Shown: positions 33,561 through 46,604 of the stretch, piece after piece
How the letters are laid out: each line of letters opens with the position of its first letter
Position numbering within the stretch: position 1 is the stretch's first letter
Assembly (NCBI GenBank): GCA_029891345.1
Contig: CM057009.1
Span: 233,607,178-233,671,177, forward strand
DNA length: 64,000 bases
From: Dryococelus australis
Lineage: Eukaryota; Arthropoda; Insecta; Phasmatodea; Phasmatidae
Reading direction: 5' to 3'
Notes under the pieces: generated by a model
Databases searched by the model: none
What the model was told of the DNA's origin: nothing
What the model saw: the letters and a program-made list of their open reading frames with translations, nothing else
Translations under genes and position numbers: made by a program

Positions 33561-35560
33561 CAGATGTTTGCCTAGAGTTAAACCTCTCGTAGAGATCTCA
33601 CGTCTTGACTTTTCCACACCGGCTACACAGTGTATCTACCTATAACAGCAACAATCCAGCCAGCTCCATAGTGTGACATTTGTGAAGGAACATAGAAGTT
33701 TTTGCAGGATGCGGCAGACCTGGCATGCATGGTTAGGGTACAGTGCGGAACCCAAAAGTCTTTCCAAGAAGAATGCGGTCCTTAAATGGTGTTGATGTTG
33801 CTAATCAGCATTAGAAACTATCCCCCATGTAATTACCAAGTGTAATTGGCATCCTCCTGTTACGTAAAATGTTGAGTAAAGTATGCCACTAAGATTAAAC
33901 CCCCGTAACATCGTAACAACAACCTAGTGAGATGGACTGACACCTGTTATATAATAATCACTGTAGCTGTGTAGGTCAAGAATATTGTTCCATGTATTTT
34001 TTCCTTAGAAGGAAAAACCCCGTTAAACATGAAAAAAGTGTGTATCTTGAGTGTAATATTCCATTGTGTTTAGTTAGGAGTTAGCATTGTGAGCCAGTGT
34101 TGTGTACCCCGAGATGTGCAATCTCCCACTTGTATACGTATCTGCTGCCGTCAGTACGGCTAGAGTATCCTATCTACTCAGTTGAGTCAGATAATCCAGC
34201 ACGTTACAAACCCAGAAGAATAGAAATCTCGTCCCCCAGCAACGAAGCAACTCACGAATGCGATCTAACCTTAATCACGAAGGAATCTCCCATGTTGTAA
34301 ATAATGCAAACTCATGCTGTAAGATGTACCCCCTAGACCTAAATTGTAGATACTAAGTTGTAAATTTGTACTTCTCAGTGAACCCAAATGTAATCTCAGT
34401 AGGAGGGTAGGGAAAATGTAACACTTAGCATTTAAGGATTTTGAGGTAATGAGAAACCTCCGACCCATGTACAGTACTCTTGATGTTAGCTATGTAAGGA
34501 TCCCGCTTGTAACCTCCTATAAGGAAAAGAGAAACTGTTGTAAATTTTGTAGGTTAAGTCATGGAAAACCTCCTGCCCATGTACGCTAGTGCAATAAGAA
34601 TGCAGATCTTAACCACCACATAACCTCCCATGAGAAGAAGCCAATTGTAAATATTGTAAAGCATCGAGTAAGAATACAAGGTATGCCACACCTCGCCTTG
34701 TACAATAATGTGTACTGATTAACCCTCTAAAATTGTGAGAGCCAAAGCTTAAAAGTGTTATGCGCACAAAACTTTTCATGCCTACTGAAATCCTTTATGT
34801 GGCTCTGTAACTGAGGCCAGATGCCCACGATGTAACGCAACCACACTCATGTAGCATGAGCTCGACTAACCCCTGCCATGAGCAGATTAACGAGTTAACC
34901 CCATGCGCATAACCAGGGTCCAAATTTGTAAATAATCTCTCACTATATAAAGGGAATCATGTTCTAGATAATACGATACTTAAGTTAATGTACCTTAGTC
35001 TATTATTACCTTAAGATTATTTACTATTGTGAAAGAAAGTGATATGTACCCTAGCTTTAAGAGTGTTTAAGCATTGTGTTCATGTGTATCTGAAACAGAG
35101 ATAATTTTTCTTCTTTCATATACAAATGGTACATAAAGTTCTCGTACAAATAGTACGTCACATCAATTGAGTGCCAGAGTCATGTATGTCTACTATGCAC
35201 TACTGTCTGTATTGCCTAGAGGCATCATCAAAATTACTTATAAAATGTGTAAAAATTTATTTTCTAAAAGTTCGCTTTTGTCCTCGTAAGTAACCAGGAT
35301 ACTGTGAGTAACCATACTGACTGAAATGAGAAGTCAGTTAAATTCATCTCGCAGGAGCCACAGTATACCGATCCCTAGCTAGCAATCTTATGCGAGTAGG
35401 ATTGACACCCGTTCTTTGCATCTTTTATTTTCCAAATTTTTATTTCTTGAGAGCAAAAAATAAATAAAATTTAACATAGAAATATGTTGTACAATTACTT
35501 TTGTACTACCAGAATGTTAAAGAAGTTTTAATTTTTTTTTTTTTTTTTTTCCACTATATA
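33560..35560 (+). repeat. Unclassified LTR-like repeat with internal tandem units
   Basis: A TATA box (actatataaaggg, about 34942) follows about 1 kb rich in gtaa and cctcc motifs. Two units of about 108 bp (about 34443-34550 and 34551-34660) share aaacctccgacccatgtac-like starts, a taacctcc middle and ttgtaaat(a/t)ttgta ends. Such U3-like tandem motifs are common in LTRs. No partner copy was seen. A T22 run with a second actatataaac lies near 35530-35565. Confidence 0.35.
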
Positions 35561-36119
35561 AACTGCCCTCGAACTAGGAAGGCCGAGGTTCGATAAACAA
35601 ACGACTTGTTCCTGCAAACTTTTCCTTTCCCCCTTAGTAAGAGAGACGAGTGAAGAAACATGACGGGATGTCTATACAGTGCTGCGAAGCAGATAGCACC
35701 ATGAGCCGGACCCTCGTCCGCTATGCAACCAAAAGAGAGGAGGAGAGCGAAGAGGGAGAAGGAAGAGGCCGTTCAACCCACAGATAAAAGCCAGATGTCG
35801 TGTGACCTAGAGACAGGCCTGCCACACTCCAGTCAAGGCGGCATGAGCACAGAGAAGGCACTCGCCTAGAAACCAATGGCGTGGTAAATGATTGCGGTAA
35901 CCACCGTCAACGCAAGTTCTTGTGGATTCGAGATGGGTCTTCGTCGCTTCAAGGGGTGGCCGAATGACATATGCCAGCATACTGCGCAGCACAGCTGCGC
36001 TCTCTACGGGTGACTTCCTCCCATCTACGAGTGACCCTTCACTCGGGACAAGTCATAACAGAAGCAAACAAGACAAACACATGGAGCGTGGAGATTTCAC
36101 TAGCCTTTAGACAGCCGAA

Positions 36120-38190
36120 TATGTAATTTTAATGAAGTCAAATAATTACAATAAACACCGCCCGCCTGGTTTCCTACATGCAAGCGCCACCCCGACGAAT
36201 AAAATAATTTATTTTGAATATCCACAACCCTTCATATTAGCGTGGAAGAAGTTCCAATCAACCCCAGAGATGGCAGCATACCCGTGGCGTTGTGATGTCA
36301 TGACCGGCCAGCCTCAGGCGAAGTGTTTTTATTCGTCTTCGCCTCCAAGCAGGGAGATGAGATAAGATATGTTCGACGCTCCAGCGCTATGATAAACCAA
36401 CCCCCACATTGGAAGTCTACGCAACCCCCTGCACCCCGAAGAACTACTGATTGGCAGAAATTATGTATAAATAGATGTCCACCACTGTGGTCCAGCGAGA
36501 GACGCCAGGCTCACAAGCCGAAGAGGATCGCGAGCCCAACCCAGTCTGAGAAAACGCTCCTTCCTCTCCAGAGCCTGTGGCAAGGCACAAACTCCAACCC
36601 GGCTGCTTGGGAAGGCAGTACTTACTCCAGCTGGCTGCTTGGTAAGGCCGCCAGCACTGCAGCTCCTGCAGCTTGGATAAGGCTTATCCATGCCAGTGAC
36701 CACCCAGGTCACCACTCACCGGACGGTAAAATCCAACCACCTGTACCCACTAACCTCACCTAAGTCAACTTCCTTTGACTCCCGTGTTAGCAGGTCAGTT
36801 CACGATTAAAGTCGCCCCTGGAGACTTCCCCGTAAACATGTAACACGCTGTAAATTGCATACTTAGATTTTTTTGTAATTTTGCTATCCTTTTAATTCCA
36901 TGCTCGTCTTCGCCTGTCGAGATTTTAATTATTGGGTTTAGTTTTAATTTATTAGTTGTATTAATTTTAGCTGGGTGACATCCTCAATATTGTTTCTTTT
37001 TTTAACATGATAAATATTGCTTAACTTGTTTAAACCTTGTGTGTGTCGCCTGTTGTAATTGTAGCTTAGTCCCCATTGTCATAAAGTTGTTTAAAATTGT
37101 TGCAGTGTCATTGAATTAATATTTGTACTAATTTGAAATTTTGGCAAACAGTTGTGTGGTGTGCTGGACTCCTCAGGTGACTGGGCCTGGAAAATTAATT
37201 GGCATTTAAGCCCGCGAGGGCATGCCGCTGCTCCTGGGTTTTCAGTGCATCCACAACCACTGCTAGACGAACTGCTTAATACCTTGACTGCCCATCACAC
37301 GGCAGGTCCGTGGGAAACACTGAAAATTCGAGCCCACTTAGGACTGCTACGTCCACAGAAAGGTAGCCAGCTCAAAAACTCAATGCACCACAAACACTGC
37401 GGATTTGGGATACTCCAAAGGCAACGTGAAAGACGCGCCCTAAATTGACCACTCCCCATTAATCATCTGGTTGCTACTTCTAATCCTATTGAGTTATTAC
37501 CTGCAGAACCAGTAGAGTTACCTGTATGTTATGACATAGTCACACCTCTGACACACGAGACCCCCATAAACATCTGTTAGGTTGCTGCCCGCCAGATGAC
37601 GAGCAGGAAGATGTAGCCCCGGAACCCACTAAGACGGTAATACCTGTTGTTGTGCAGGAAACCCCGGCAACTCCTGTTCAGGTCACCCCAGCTCCCTCAA
37701 GCATTGTGCGGTTAACCACTGGCAGATTGATTCGGGTTTGATACCCGATCATAGAGGAACTGCCTAATTTCTACACTATTAGATTAGCCTCTGGGAAATT
37801 TGTCAGGGTTGGACCCCCTTCGAAGGTCGTCCCCAAACCACATGACAAACATACCCTGGCTAATTTTATTCCTGCACGCCGGCCGACAAGGCCGCTGCGG
37901 GTAAATTCCGTCACCCCGGCCAGATGAATCACCACCACAATCACCCTCAATTAATCATTGTGTTAATTCATTCACCCCCTTGGGACCGCTGGAGTCCTAC
38001 CTATTAACAGCCCGAGTTGTGACAGTAGTAAAACTCCCCAGACGGGAGTTTATTTCAATACGTCTCACCGTGGGGTTTCATTCCCCTTTCCTACGGCCAG
38101 GATAGAGAGGGCAATCAGCGTAGTCACCCTTTAATTTTTGAAGAACCAAGAAGTACGCAGCACCGGTCAACTTTCCCAAGTATAATCACC
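36120..38190 (+). repeat. Promoter-plus-ORF repeat family, copy 1
   Basis: About 2.1 kb recognisably related to 47510-49690 in the same orientation. Shared landmarks in order: cgccaccccga (36187), gatggcagca, ccctgcacccc (36427), a TATA box (tgtataaatag, 36465), ctgtacccac/ctgtacccct, attaaa with cgctgtaaattgca (36848), and a 3' protein-like segment. The order of TATA, leader and frame suggests an LTR plus gag-like start of an unclassified retroelement. A diverged gene family is another possibility. Confidence 0.55.
37583..38125 (+). pseudogene. Pro/Arg-rich ORF of repeat copy 1
   Basis: A + strand frame from 37583 to a TGA at 37925-37927 with one internal stop (37739-37741). It contains PEPTKTVIPVVVQETPATP, SSIVRLTTGRLIRV, then ELPNFYTIRLASGKFVRVGP and ANFIPARRPTRPLRV. 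After a frame change near 38000 it has VTVVKLPRREFISIRL then GFHSP. The last two blocks have counterparts in copy 2. I do not recognise the family: Gly-Lys/Arg-hydrophobic-Arg-Val motifs repeat within it. It is broken, so not expected to be expressed as a full protein. Confidence 0.45.
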
Positions 38191-38199
38191 AGTCTGTAG

Positions 38200-39440
38200 T
38201 TTTTTATATTGTAATACTGTCTTAGGTTTTCTGGGCAAAACTATTTATTGTGTTTTTATCCACGGATTTTTCACATCACAAATGCATTTGTGATTATAAG
38301 AATCATAATCATGAAGATGAAACATTACTTTATAAATATTTTCATGCAAATATTCAGAAAATGCACGTGCCATGAGCTAACGGATGTGAGAGGCACATAG
38401 ACAAAGTTGGCTGTACTACTGACTTCAAATTGAAAACATGTACCAAGCACGTGTTTCTACAATATCCAAAAACAAAATCTACATGAGTGTTTATTGTGTA
38501 TTTACACAATGTGCAGATAGTACATATTCTCTTTAAATTTGCAGTGATTTTTTTTATGTCAAAGTTTTAAGACTGTATAAACCTTGACTTTGGGACTTGT
38601 TTTTCCTATTCAAGTTTACAGGGACTGCACAGAGTTAAGATGCTATGGCTGACAAAAGGTAGTGGCAAATCAGCCGACATATCCTGCTAATGAGACAGAA
38701 GAGAATTTCATTTTGCTTGATCGTGAAGTGCTGACAATACAAAACAAAAAACATACATGTTAGAGGAATGCACATTTGTGTGCAAAAGTTTTGTCAGCCT
38801 TTTTTCAAGTTAAGAGTAATGTTTTATCAACACATGGAAATTGTCAATTGAACTGATTTGAGTAAAGTGGAACAAAGTTGAATTGTTCAGAATTTTCAAA
38901 TAAATTAATTTAGTTAACATTGCAAGTTATGAAAATAAGTTAACAGTAAAGCATATAAGTATTCAGTGTGTGTCAACCTAGACCTTGTAAATTACCAAGT
39001 CTTATAGAGCTTCTTATTGGAAAGTGTTGGTAAATGCTTTTGAATGATCTTGCAGATCACTATTGTCAATTAAAAATTATGCAAAATATTCCAGTAATGT
39101 CGGCTTGATGGAAAGTGTTTGATTTAGAAAATCTCAATCTTTGTTTCCTCTTAAGTTTCTCTGAAGTTAACATATGTTTTTAAGTTGCAAACATTTTCTT
39201 TTCTACATTTACACTGTAAAATCTCTTGTTAATATCAGTTCAACTGGTTTGAACTTAATAAGTGTTGTTATTCATATAACTGAAAAGTAATTGAATTGAT
39301 TGTGGTAGTTCTGGTGTAGTCTTCCAAAGATTACACACTATCAAAGATTAGCCACCTAATTAATGACGCAATACAGTGTGGCACTTGACCCATACAGCAG
39401 CTGATTTAAGCACTTTGCTCATGCATGATGCAATAGTGGT
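38200..39440. other. AT-rich DNA, no gene recognised
   Basis: Stop-rich on both strands. No repeat termini or splice-bounded frames were found. Confidence 0.5.
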
Positions 39441-39778
39441 CGCTAAAACGATTGGGAGGGCAGGACTGCATTATGTGCACCGTCTCCTGTGACTGGAAAG
39501 AGTCACCACCCCTCACTTACAAGGCAGCAGGTAGTGGTCCGGCACACAGGGCACAGCTGCAGTCAATACGTCTGGAACAGGTGTGGGTGGCAGGGGCCAC
39601 CACACCTTGCTGGTTGACCAAAATATCCCCTGAACAAGGGTGGCTGCACTGGGTCCTCCAGCAACACGTGTAATGTGGGTGAGGTGCATTATAACGCAGA
39701 GTAACAGGCATGACATCAGTAGACAGGCTGGAGGGGGCAGGTAACACATTTCTGGTACTGATGTTTGTGGCTGAAGGG

Positions 39779-40800
39779 TGCCACAGTGATATTCGAGAAA
39801 TTAGTACACAGGAAATGGCTTACAAACATGTGTTGTATTTCAGAGAAAATAAAACATGGTGACCCTGTACTACCTCCTATATTAACTTGGATTGACACTG
39901 AAGTTAGTCCTGTGTTCAGCCTGGTTAAGGCAGTTCTTACCTGTAGGAGAAATAGGTGATAATATCTGCTAGAGATTTACTACACTGCCTTAACTATCGA
40001 CCTGTTGCCCTGAAAAGACAAGAGTGGTGACTACCACAAGGGTAGTATGCCATTACCATCCGGTAAGGCAGGGTCCTGAAGGGACTGTCACGACCGTTAC
40101 CATGTGGGGTTGTACCAAATGCTGGTAAGGAAGGAGCAGACGTCTTCAGGAGCTGTTGATGGCCAGTCTTCCAAAAGCAGGAGGGTCTGCCAGGTGCAGA
40201 AGTGGTTTGTGTAGGGGTTGTCTTCAACTGGTAGCTGATTCCGGCCCTGAAGAGAGCAGTGGAATCTGCAGGCGTACCAGAAAGCATGAACCGCCAGTGG
40301 CTTTCTCCAGCCCTGTCCAGAGCGGTGAAGGAAACTGGACTCCATTCTGCTGGTCTCACAGAGCTATTTGTACTGATTTCTTCCTGGACAGGATGAGATG
40401 AGGGGTGAGGAAAGAGATAAGATCCTCCCCCTGTGCAGTCTGCTGGGCATCGTCTGCTGCATGGCCAAATCGCTGATGCCACTGACTTCATCTCTTAGGG
40501 TACTTGTAATATGTGTGCTGCCCTTATTGTGTGCTCTGTAGAACTACATGGCCGTAGGTGGTAGGCTCGGTGTCTCTGTCCGGCATTACAATCTTACTTT
40601 GGGGGTGCTGCCGTGATGTCTGGTTTGGAGATTTGGATAAACAGTACAAGCTGGACTGACATGTGTAATATCATCCAACCTTGGCAGGGGTATCCTGTAG
40701 TCACGTGTCCAGGCTCTTCAAGTATTGTTGGTTTAATGACTTGCCGAATGGGGTGAACGTGTATTCAGGTGGGGTATATTTGAGTGCATGTTAGCATCAC
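39779..40800. repeat. Direct repeat A, candidate LTR
   Basis: About 1 kb matching 43655-44675 in the same orientation. It starts TGCCACAGTGATATTCG and ends ...gtgcatgttagca. Shared landmarks are aaaataaaacatgg, ccatccggta, gaactac(a/g)tggcc and gctggactgacatg. Visible divergence is moderate. The TG start and CA end fit an LTR, and a purine-rich stretch (complement of about 40805-40830) lies next to it as a minus-strand polypurine tract would. No target duplication was found, so two independent repeat copies are also possible. Overlapping frames on both strands are repeat-derived. Confidence 0.5.
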
Positions 40801-43654
40801 GCTTCACTGCCCCCTTCCTCCATTGTGACATAAAACCATCTGGACGATTATTTGTATCTACGAGGTGATGTGGAATTGTCATCCCGAAAGAATGAAGTTT
40901 TTCTTATATCGCACTTCCTTCTCTGTGCGTGCTCTGTCTGGAAATGGTGCGTAGTGGCCATGTCACATCTGGAAGCAGTTAAACGACGTGTAGTTCTGTC
41001 TCTCTCGTGCACTCGAGTGCCTGGTGCGTGGGCTGACTTCCAGAAGCTGTCAAACAGCTGGTTTCAAGTTTAGTTCTTTGCTCCCTTGTGAAGGAAGAGG
41101 AAAGGAAAGTGGAACTAGGTTACGCAATCCTTTTGTGTCCAGTGTCGGTATGCCACAGGTCTGCATTCATTAACATGCTCACTCACAAGTTCTGCTGAGG
41201 GCTGTGGTTGCTTTAAAAGCATGTAAATTTTGAATTTTTTGTTCCTGTAAAGAGCAATTTATATGCGATCATAAAAAGAGAGATATAAATTAAAAATTCC
41301 TACTCGTAAGGGATGTGTGGTTTGAGCTAGGTAACTTATATTGGCCGTGGCACTGACGGCATAGGCGTAGTAAAAGGTGGCTTTGCCTGGAGCCTGCTAA
41401 TGTGTCACATGGCAAATATAATTTACATGTAAAATATTTAGATGGGAGGTGGCCGACTCTAAGCCTTCTGTCACTTAGGTTCAACCTTAGTTAAATTCCT
41501 AATTATCAAAACAAATGTGAGTACACTGAAAAATAATTAACAAAGCTAACATTGTGTACAAGTGCCACCTACAAAAAATAGAAAAGACACGATTAATACT
41601 TATAACCCTTTTGAATAATAAGCATATTACTGTGACCTGTCCTGAGGGGATCTGGACACACAATAAGGGGGATGGTAGTATCTAGATAGATAGAGCACTC
41701 CAATGTACAAAACACTCTGTTTTATATAACTCAGCAACTATACAGCTTCTTACATGGATCGCCTACGGAATTACTTTACAAACATTAATATCAGCATCAA
41801 GCTTACTTTCGGCAAGATGAGTATTAGGATTCTTAAGGTGCTCTCTTGACTCAGATGGAGTCCAAGCTATGCCATGAATATCCCTAATACGACACGATCT
41901 AGAGCCCTCTACTGGAGGTTTATTTACCCTGGTGTTTAGTGTCAACGTCAACATGTAGACCGCCTCGACTGTGATAGCAGTCTGGGCTCGAAGTGGGACC
42001 ACGAGCCTGGTGGTCCTCTCCGTGAGTCCTTCTGGCGGCTGGATTCAAGATGGCCATGGGGGTGTTTTCAAAACAGCTGGGCTGGCTCGTCAAGGTCGCG
42101 CCATCCTGCGCTCCCGCACATCTCGCCTGTCAGTCCTGGCTACGGGTGACCACACCAATATGAATAATAAATTAAAATATTTACAAACATTAATATTGAC
42201 AATATTCCTTTGTAAACAACACGTGACCTTTGACACGTAAAATTTAAATGATACAACGTAGTATTTAAAACCTTTCAATTAAAAAAAATAGGAATACGAA
42301 ACAATGATAAGGATTTTTTAACAAAGATATTTACATGGTTATTACTTTTTCTTGTTGAAAGTTATTACTTGTATGCATGGGAATGCATTTAACTTCTTTC
42401 TTGCAAAAGTTCCAAGTTTTAAGGTTACATTTTGATGAATTTACATGTTCGTGCAACATATCACTAGTGTTCTCTTTAACTTTTGCACTGTAATTTGCTA
42501 AAATAATTACATCTTTGTTTTTCACTTGGTAACCCAATACTTACGCGCATTATTTGTACGGTTTGCTGGTTTTACACAGTTCAATATATTACACTTATTT
42601 AAGTACACAGCATATGGATGCTCAGTGTAAGATTGCTGTATAGAGTTAGTTTGTTTTTACTGGCACTTAAACACATGCGCGCACATTAATTAACACCAGC
42701 AAAAATGTTTTTTGAGTAATCTTATGTGATTGTAGTGTACTGGTTGTGGGGTTTCTGAATCTCTTTCTTCCGTGGTCAACCCCTCTTCCTAAGGGCCACG
42801 TATGAAGTGGGCTGCTAGGGAGATTCTTTGTAGCGGTCAGGTTTAGAAGAGAGGCAGTATGGCACACACAGGCATCTCTCACTTCTGACTGCTGGGCTGT
42901 ATTTTAAGAGTCCCCAGTGGGGGCCTCTACCAGTGGGTGAGGCTTCCCAGGAGTCTTGACCAACGGGGGAAATAGTGGTTGAGGGAGGGCTGAGGGATGA
43001 AGCCGGTCAGTTGGATGGATGGTCAGAACACTGCCCCACGTAGGTGAATGACAAAGTTCATTTCCGGGGGATCGGGAGTGCAAGGCAAGCTGGTTTCGGA
43101 GGCATAACCTGCCCTTCTTAACTTTCTCTGTGCATCACCCTTCCGGGTGTATGGCATAGGAAATAAAGGTGCAAACTTCAGCATTGCGAAAGTGTTGCAG
43201 GAGACACTGTTCCTTAACGTGTACTTATAAGGATCACAGCCGCAGAGGCAAGAGAGCTATACCTTGTGTTCCCTTCGTCTGGCCCCATAGAGAGCAGTGG
43301 ACATAGCAGTAGGTTGGCTAAGGCTGCAACGTCAGGATACTTAGGTGTAATATCCACAAGGGGTCAACCGATTCTAATGACCTCGCTGTCGATGAGACGT
43401 TAAGCCCAATTACCTACCTACCTACCACAGGTGGTCAGTCAGTAAAGCTAATTCTAGCTTCCTTCCGGGCCCATAGAGCGGTGAAGGAGTACGGAATAAC
43501 CCAATTGTCTGATTTACCTGGTGGAGGAGTTTAGAGTGGTTAGGACTCTACCCAGGGACAAAGCACGGGTAGCGGTCTATTATGTAGGTATCTGTCTTAA
43601 AAGTTCTTGGTCTGCTGGCTTCACTTTGATGGGCTGAAAGCTAATTTAAGATAA
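40801..43654. other. Sequence between the two 1-kb direct repeats
   Basis: No polymerase or capsid motifs. On the minus strand a TATA box (ttatataaaac, complement of about 41719-41729) lies near 41.7 kb, and an AATAAA (complement of about 41918-41923) upstream of it. A GC-rich patch covers 41950-42140. The end of a SINE lies at 43376-43427. If the flanking repeats are LTRs, this is a short non-autonomous element. Confidence 0.35.
43376..43427 (+). mobile_element. 3' fragment of the same SINE family
   Basis: tgacctcgctgtcgatgaga then cgttaagc and a (TACC)n tail match the end of the SINE at 30371-30623 (gacctcactgttgacgagac, gttaag, TTAC tail). Only the last 50 bp or so can be recognised. Confidence 0.65.
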
Positions 43655-44675
43655 TGACACAGTGACATTCGGGAAATTAGTACACAGAAAATAGCTTAGA
43701 CACATGTGTTGTATTTAGAAAAAATAAAACATGGTGGCCCTGTACTACCTCCATCCTAACTTGGATTGACACAGAAGTTAATCCTGTGTTCACCCAGGTG
43801 AATGCGACCTGGTTCTGATCTGTAGGGGTAATAGGTGATAAAATCTGCTTGACATTTACTACACTGCCCTAACTATCGACCTGTTGTCATGAAGGGACAA
43901 GTGTGGTGACTACCAGAAGGGTAGTATTGCCACTACCATCCGGTAGGGCAGAGTTTTCGCTACCAAATGGGGGTGATACCAAGGTCTGGTAAGGAAGGAG
44001 CAGACATCTTCAGGAGTCGTTGATGGTCCAGTCTTCCAGAAGCAGAAGAGTCTGTCGAGTGCAGTGGTTTCTGGAGAGGTTGTCTTCAACTGGTAGCTGA
44101 TTTCGGCCCTCAAGAGAGCAGTAGAATCTGCGGGCGTACCAGAAATCGCGAACTGCAAGGAGGTTCCTCCGACCCTGTACAGAGCGGTGGAGGAAACATA
44201 GACTACCCTTTGCTTGTTTCGCAGAGCTATTTATACTGATTTCTTCCTGGACAGGTGGTGGTGTGGGGTGAGGAAAGAGATAAGCTATTTCCCCTTTGTT
44301 ATTGTATGGGCATCGTCTGCTGCGTGGCGTAATCGCTGATGTGGCAGTCTTTATCCCTTATCTCATCCGCAGGGTGCTTGTAGGATGCGTGCTGCCCTCC
44401 CTTGGCACTCCGTAGAACTACGTGGCCATAGGTGGCAGGCTCAGTGTCGCAGTCCGGCAGTACAATCTCACTTTGTGGGGTGTTGTCATGCCGTCTGGCG
44501 TGTATATTTGGGTGAACAGTACAAGCTGGACTGACATGTATAATATCATCCAACCTTGTGCAGGAGTATCCTGTAGTCTTGTGTCCAGCCTCTTTGCGTG
44601 CTATTGGTTTAATGACTTGCCCACTGGGGTGAACATGCGTTCAGATGGGGTAAAGTTCAGTGCATGTTACACTTT
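43655..44675. repeat. Direct repeat B, candidate LTR
   Basis: Partner of 39779-40800. It starts TGACACAGTGACATTCG and ends gtgcatgttaca. Small indels distinguish it from A. Both contain short palindromes around ctaccatccggtag. Confidence 0.5.
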
Positions 44676-44679
44676 CCTG

Positions 44680-45900
44680 CATTTTGCAACACATTTTCCC
44701 ATTCCCTTGAAAAGTGTAAAATAGGGGTTCCATTGTACTGTATTTTTGATCAGGGTCAGTAGGTAGAGCTTCATTCCAAATAAAATGTTTTCAGTAATTT
44801 AGCTATAAACTGCTAATTTCAGTCTTAGAAGATGGCAATTTGCTGAATAGGGAATCTGTAATATATGTATTGTTTTCATATCTACAATAATTTGTATACC
44901 AACATGTTATTTTGAGTGAAAACATTGTCAGTAGTTTTACTTTGGCCTTATAGGATTGGCAGAACTTGGTAGCAGTGTTGTGCTTGTTACATTTGTATGT
45001 ATAATTTATTCTTGATGTAATGTAGTTTTCAAAAGATAACTATCATTTTTATTACCACAATTTTTATATTTTCTTACATTTTACACTATTTTTGTCTCAT
45101 TCGCTGTCTACTGGATATAAATTTCCCTGTCCACTTGTCTGAGTGAGGGAATATAATTTTATTTCCGTACGTAAAGTAGAGTGAAGTGTCATTTCCAATT
45201 TTGTGGAAGTAATGTTAATAATAAGTTGTGTAAATCTGAAACTACTGAAGAACGAAGTAAATGGATGTAGTATAAATACACAAAAAGCTTTATTGTTTAA
45301 CATATTTCATTACTCAACCTATTTACAAGAGTTAATAAAAATGATTTGTTTCACTACCTCGTTCTTTTCATGAACACATTTGCCATAAAAATTGTTCCAC
45401 CATTTAGATAGATAATGTGTACCTCTTGACAGTGTTTTGAATAAATTTGGTGTGTAGTATTAGTATTTATAACTGTTTCATATTCTTGAATGCCTTGTTC
45501 AGTCCAAATAATGTTTAAAAAAATTTAATGTCCCAAGGCTACTTTTCATCTCTGAAGTTTATCTTTTTAAACATAAAAATGATTGACGTGGGTGCTTTCA
45601 CTATCATGTTGAAGTATGTAAATCCCAGTAAAATATGTTCTTATTAGTAATGGGACATGCTGAACACCTGCACCTTTATTATGACCCATATTGTACGTAT
45701 TCAAATACAAGACAATGTTTTATTTCAATTTTTACATCCAAAACAATTTAGGGTGGTCTTACTTTTCCATGCAAAACATTGGATGTAATTTTTTTTTACG
45801 TTAGTTGTAGCAAGTGATTCTGAGAGTGTTTTCTTACTAAAAACAAATTCATTACAGTACAAGTCTTATAAAAAATTTTTAGAAACATTAACAGGTTGTT
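44680..45900. other. AT-rich DNA, no gene recognised
   Basis: No motif-bearing frames or repeat ends were identified. Confidence 0.5.
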
Positions 45901-45950
45901 TTTTTAATAATTAGCAAAATATAGGGATGGACAATAAAAATGTAACTCAC

Positions 45951-46134
45951 ATTTGTTATCGGCATCAACTGGTAAGGCATTAGATGGAAGTAGTTGTGCA
46001 AATGTATTTCCAGGGCACCAGGCCGTGCTTTCAGGTATGGCCACACAGTGAGCAGAGATTCTTACCAGTGTTGTGTCGTCACCACATAGTTTGCAGGTTA
46101 ATAATGACATGTACCCTTCTGCTCCATTGTTGGC
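45951..46134 (-). CDS. Candidate internal exon, Cys-containing, unknown gene
   Basis: On the minus strand a long pyrimidine tract and TTTGAG precede 184 open bases ending AAAT before GTGAGT (donor at 45950). The frame reads ANNGAEGYMSLLTCKLCGDD, then TTLVRISAHC, then STAWCPGNTFAQLLPSNALP. It has a C-x2-C pair and further Cys. An alternative donor (GTAAGA) lies inside, at 46065. The phase is 0 in and 1 out, compatible with the candidate exon upstream at 46483-46581. I do not recognise a domain. It may be a secreted or zinc-binding protein, or a chance frame. Confidence 0.3.
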
Positions 46135-46153
46135 CTCAAAGTACGTCAAACAC

Positions 46154-46172
46154 AGAAGAGGGGGGGGGGGGG
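46154..46172 (+). repeat. Poly-G tract
   Basis: A run of G (poly-C on the minus strand) that forms part of the pyrimidine tract before the candidate exon at 45951-46134. Confidence 0.8.
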
Positions 46173-46482
46173 CCTTAAGAAATAAGTATACCACATACAC
46201 TTAAATCCAGAGCCATCTGGTGTTTATTACATACTATTTTGACTCAGGGTACTACACAAACTCAAAAGGAATGTTACTGAAAAAGTACATGAAACACTGT
46301 GGCACAAAACACATGCATGAGCCTGAACCAGCATAATTTAGATAAATACTACATCACCTTGCATGAGAAAAATTCTGAAGGCAAAATTATTATTTAAAGG
46401 TGCTCCAAATCAGTGGAAGAGCCTGGTCAGCTGTGGGGGAAAAATTTAAATGTTTGGAAGTTAATTACACATACAGAATTAC

Positions 46483-46581
46483 CAGATTAGTGAAACCCCC
46501 ATAGGCCTCGCGACATGCCTCTGTACAGCTTGAGCTTGGAGGAGAGACTGCCCAATGGCCATCAGAAGTGGAGTCACTGGC
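46483..46581 (-). CDS. Candidate internal exon, unknown gene
   Basis: A minus-strand GC-rich stretch preceded by ...GGTGCAG (an alternative CTCCAG acceptor lies 19 bases upstream) and followed by GTAATT. It is open for 33 codons: SDSTSDGHWAVSPPSSSC, then TEACREAYGGFTNL. It is phase 0 at both ends, so it joins in frame to the candidate at 45951-46134. Splice signals are moderate. No homologue is recognised. Confidence 0.25.
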
Positions 46582-46604
46582 CTGCACCGGAAGTTCAGGC
46601 CTGG

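Noticed and set aside
39994-40491. 165-codon minus frame in direct repeat A
   Set aside because: The counterpart in repeat B is open only in part and broken by indels, and no domain is present.
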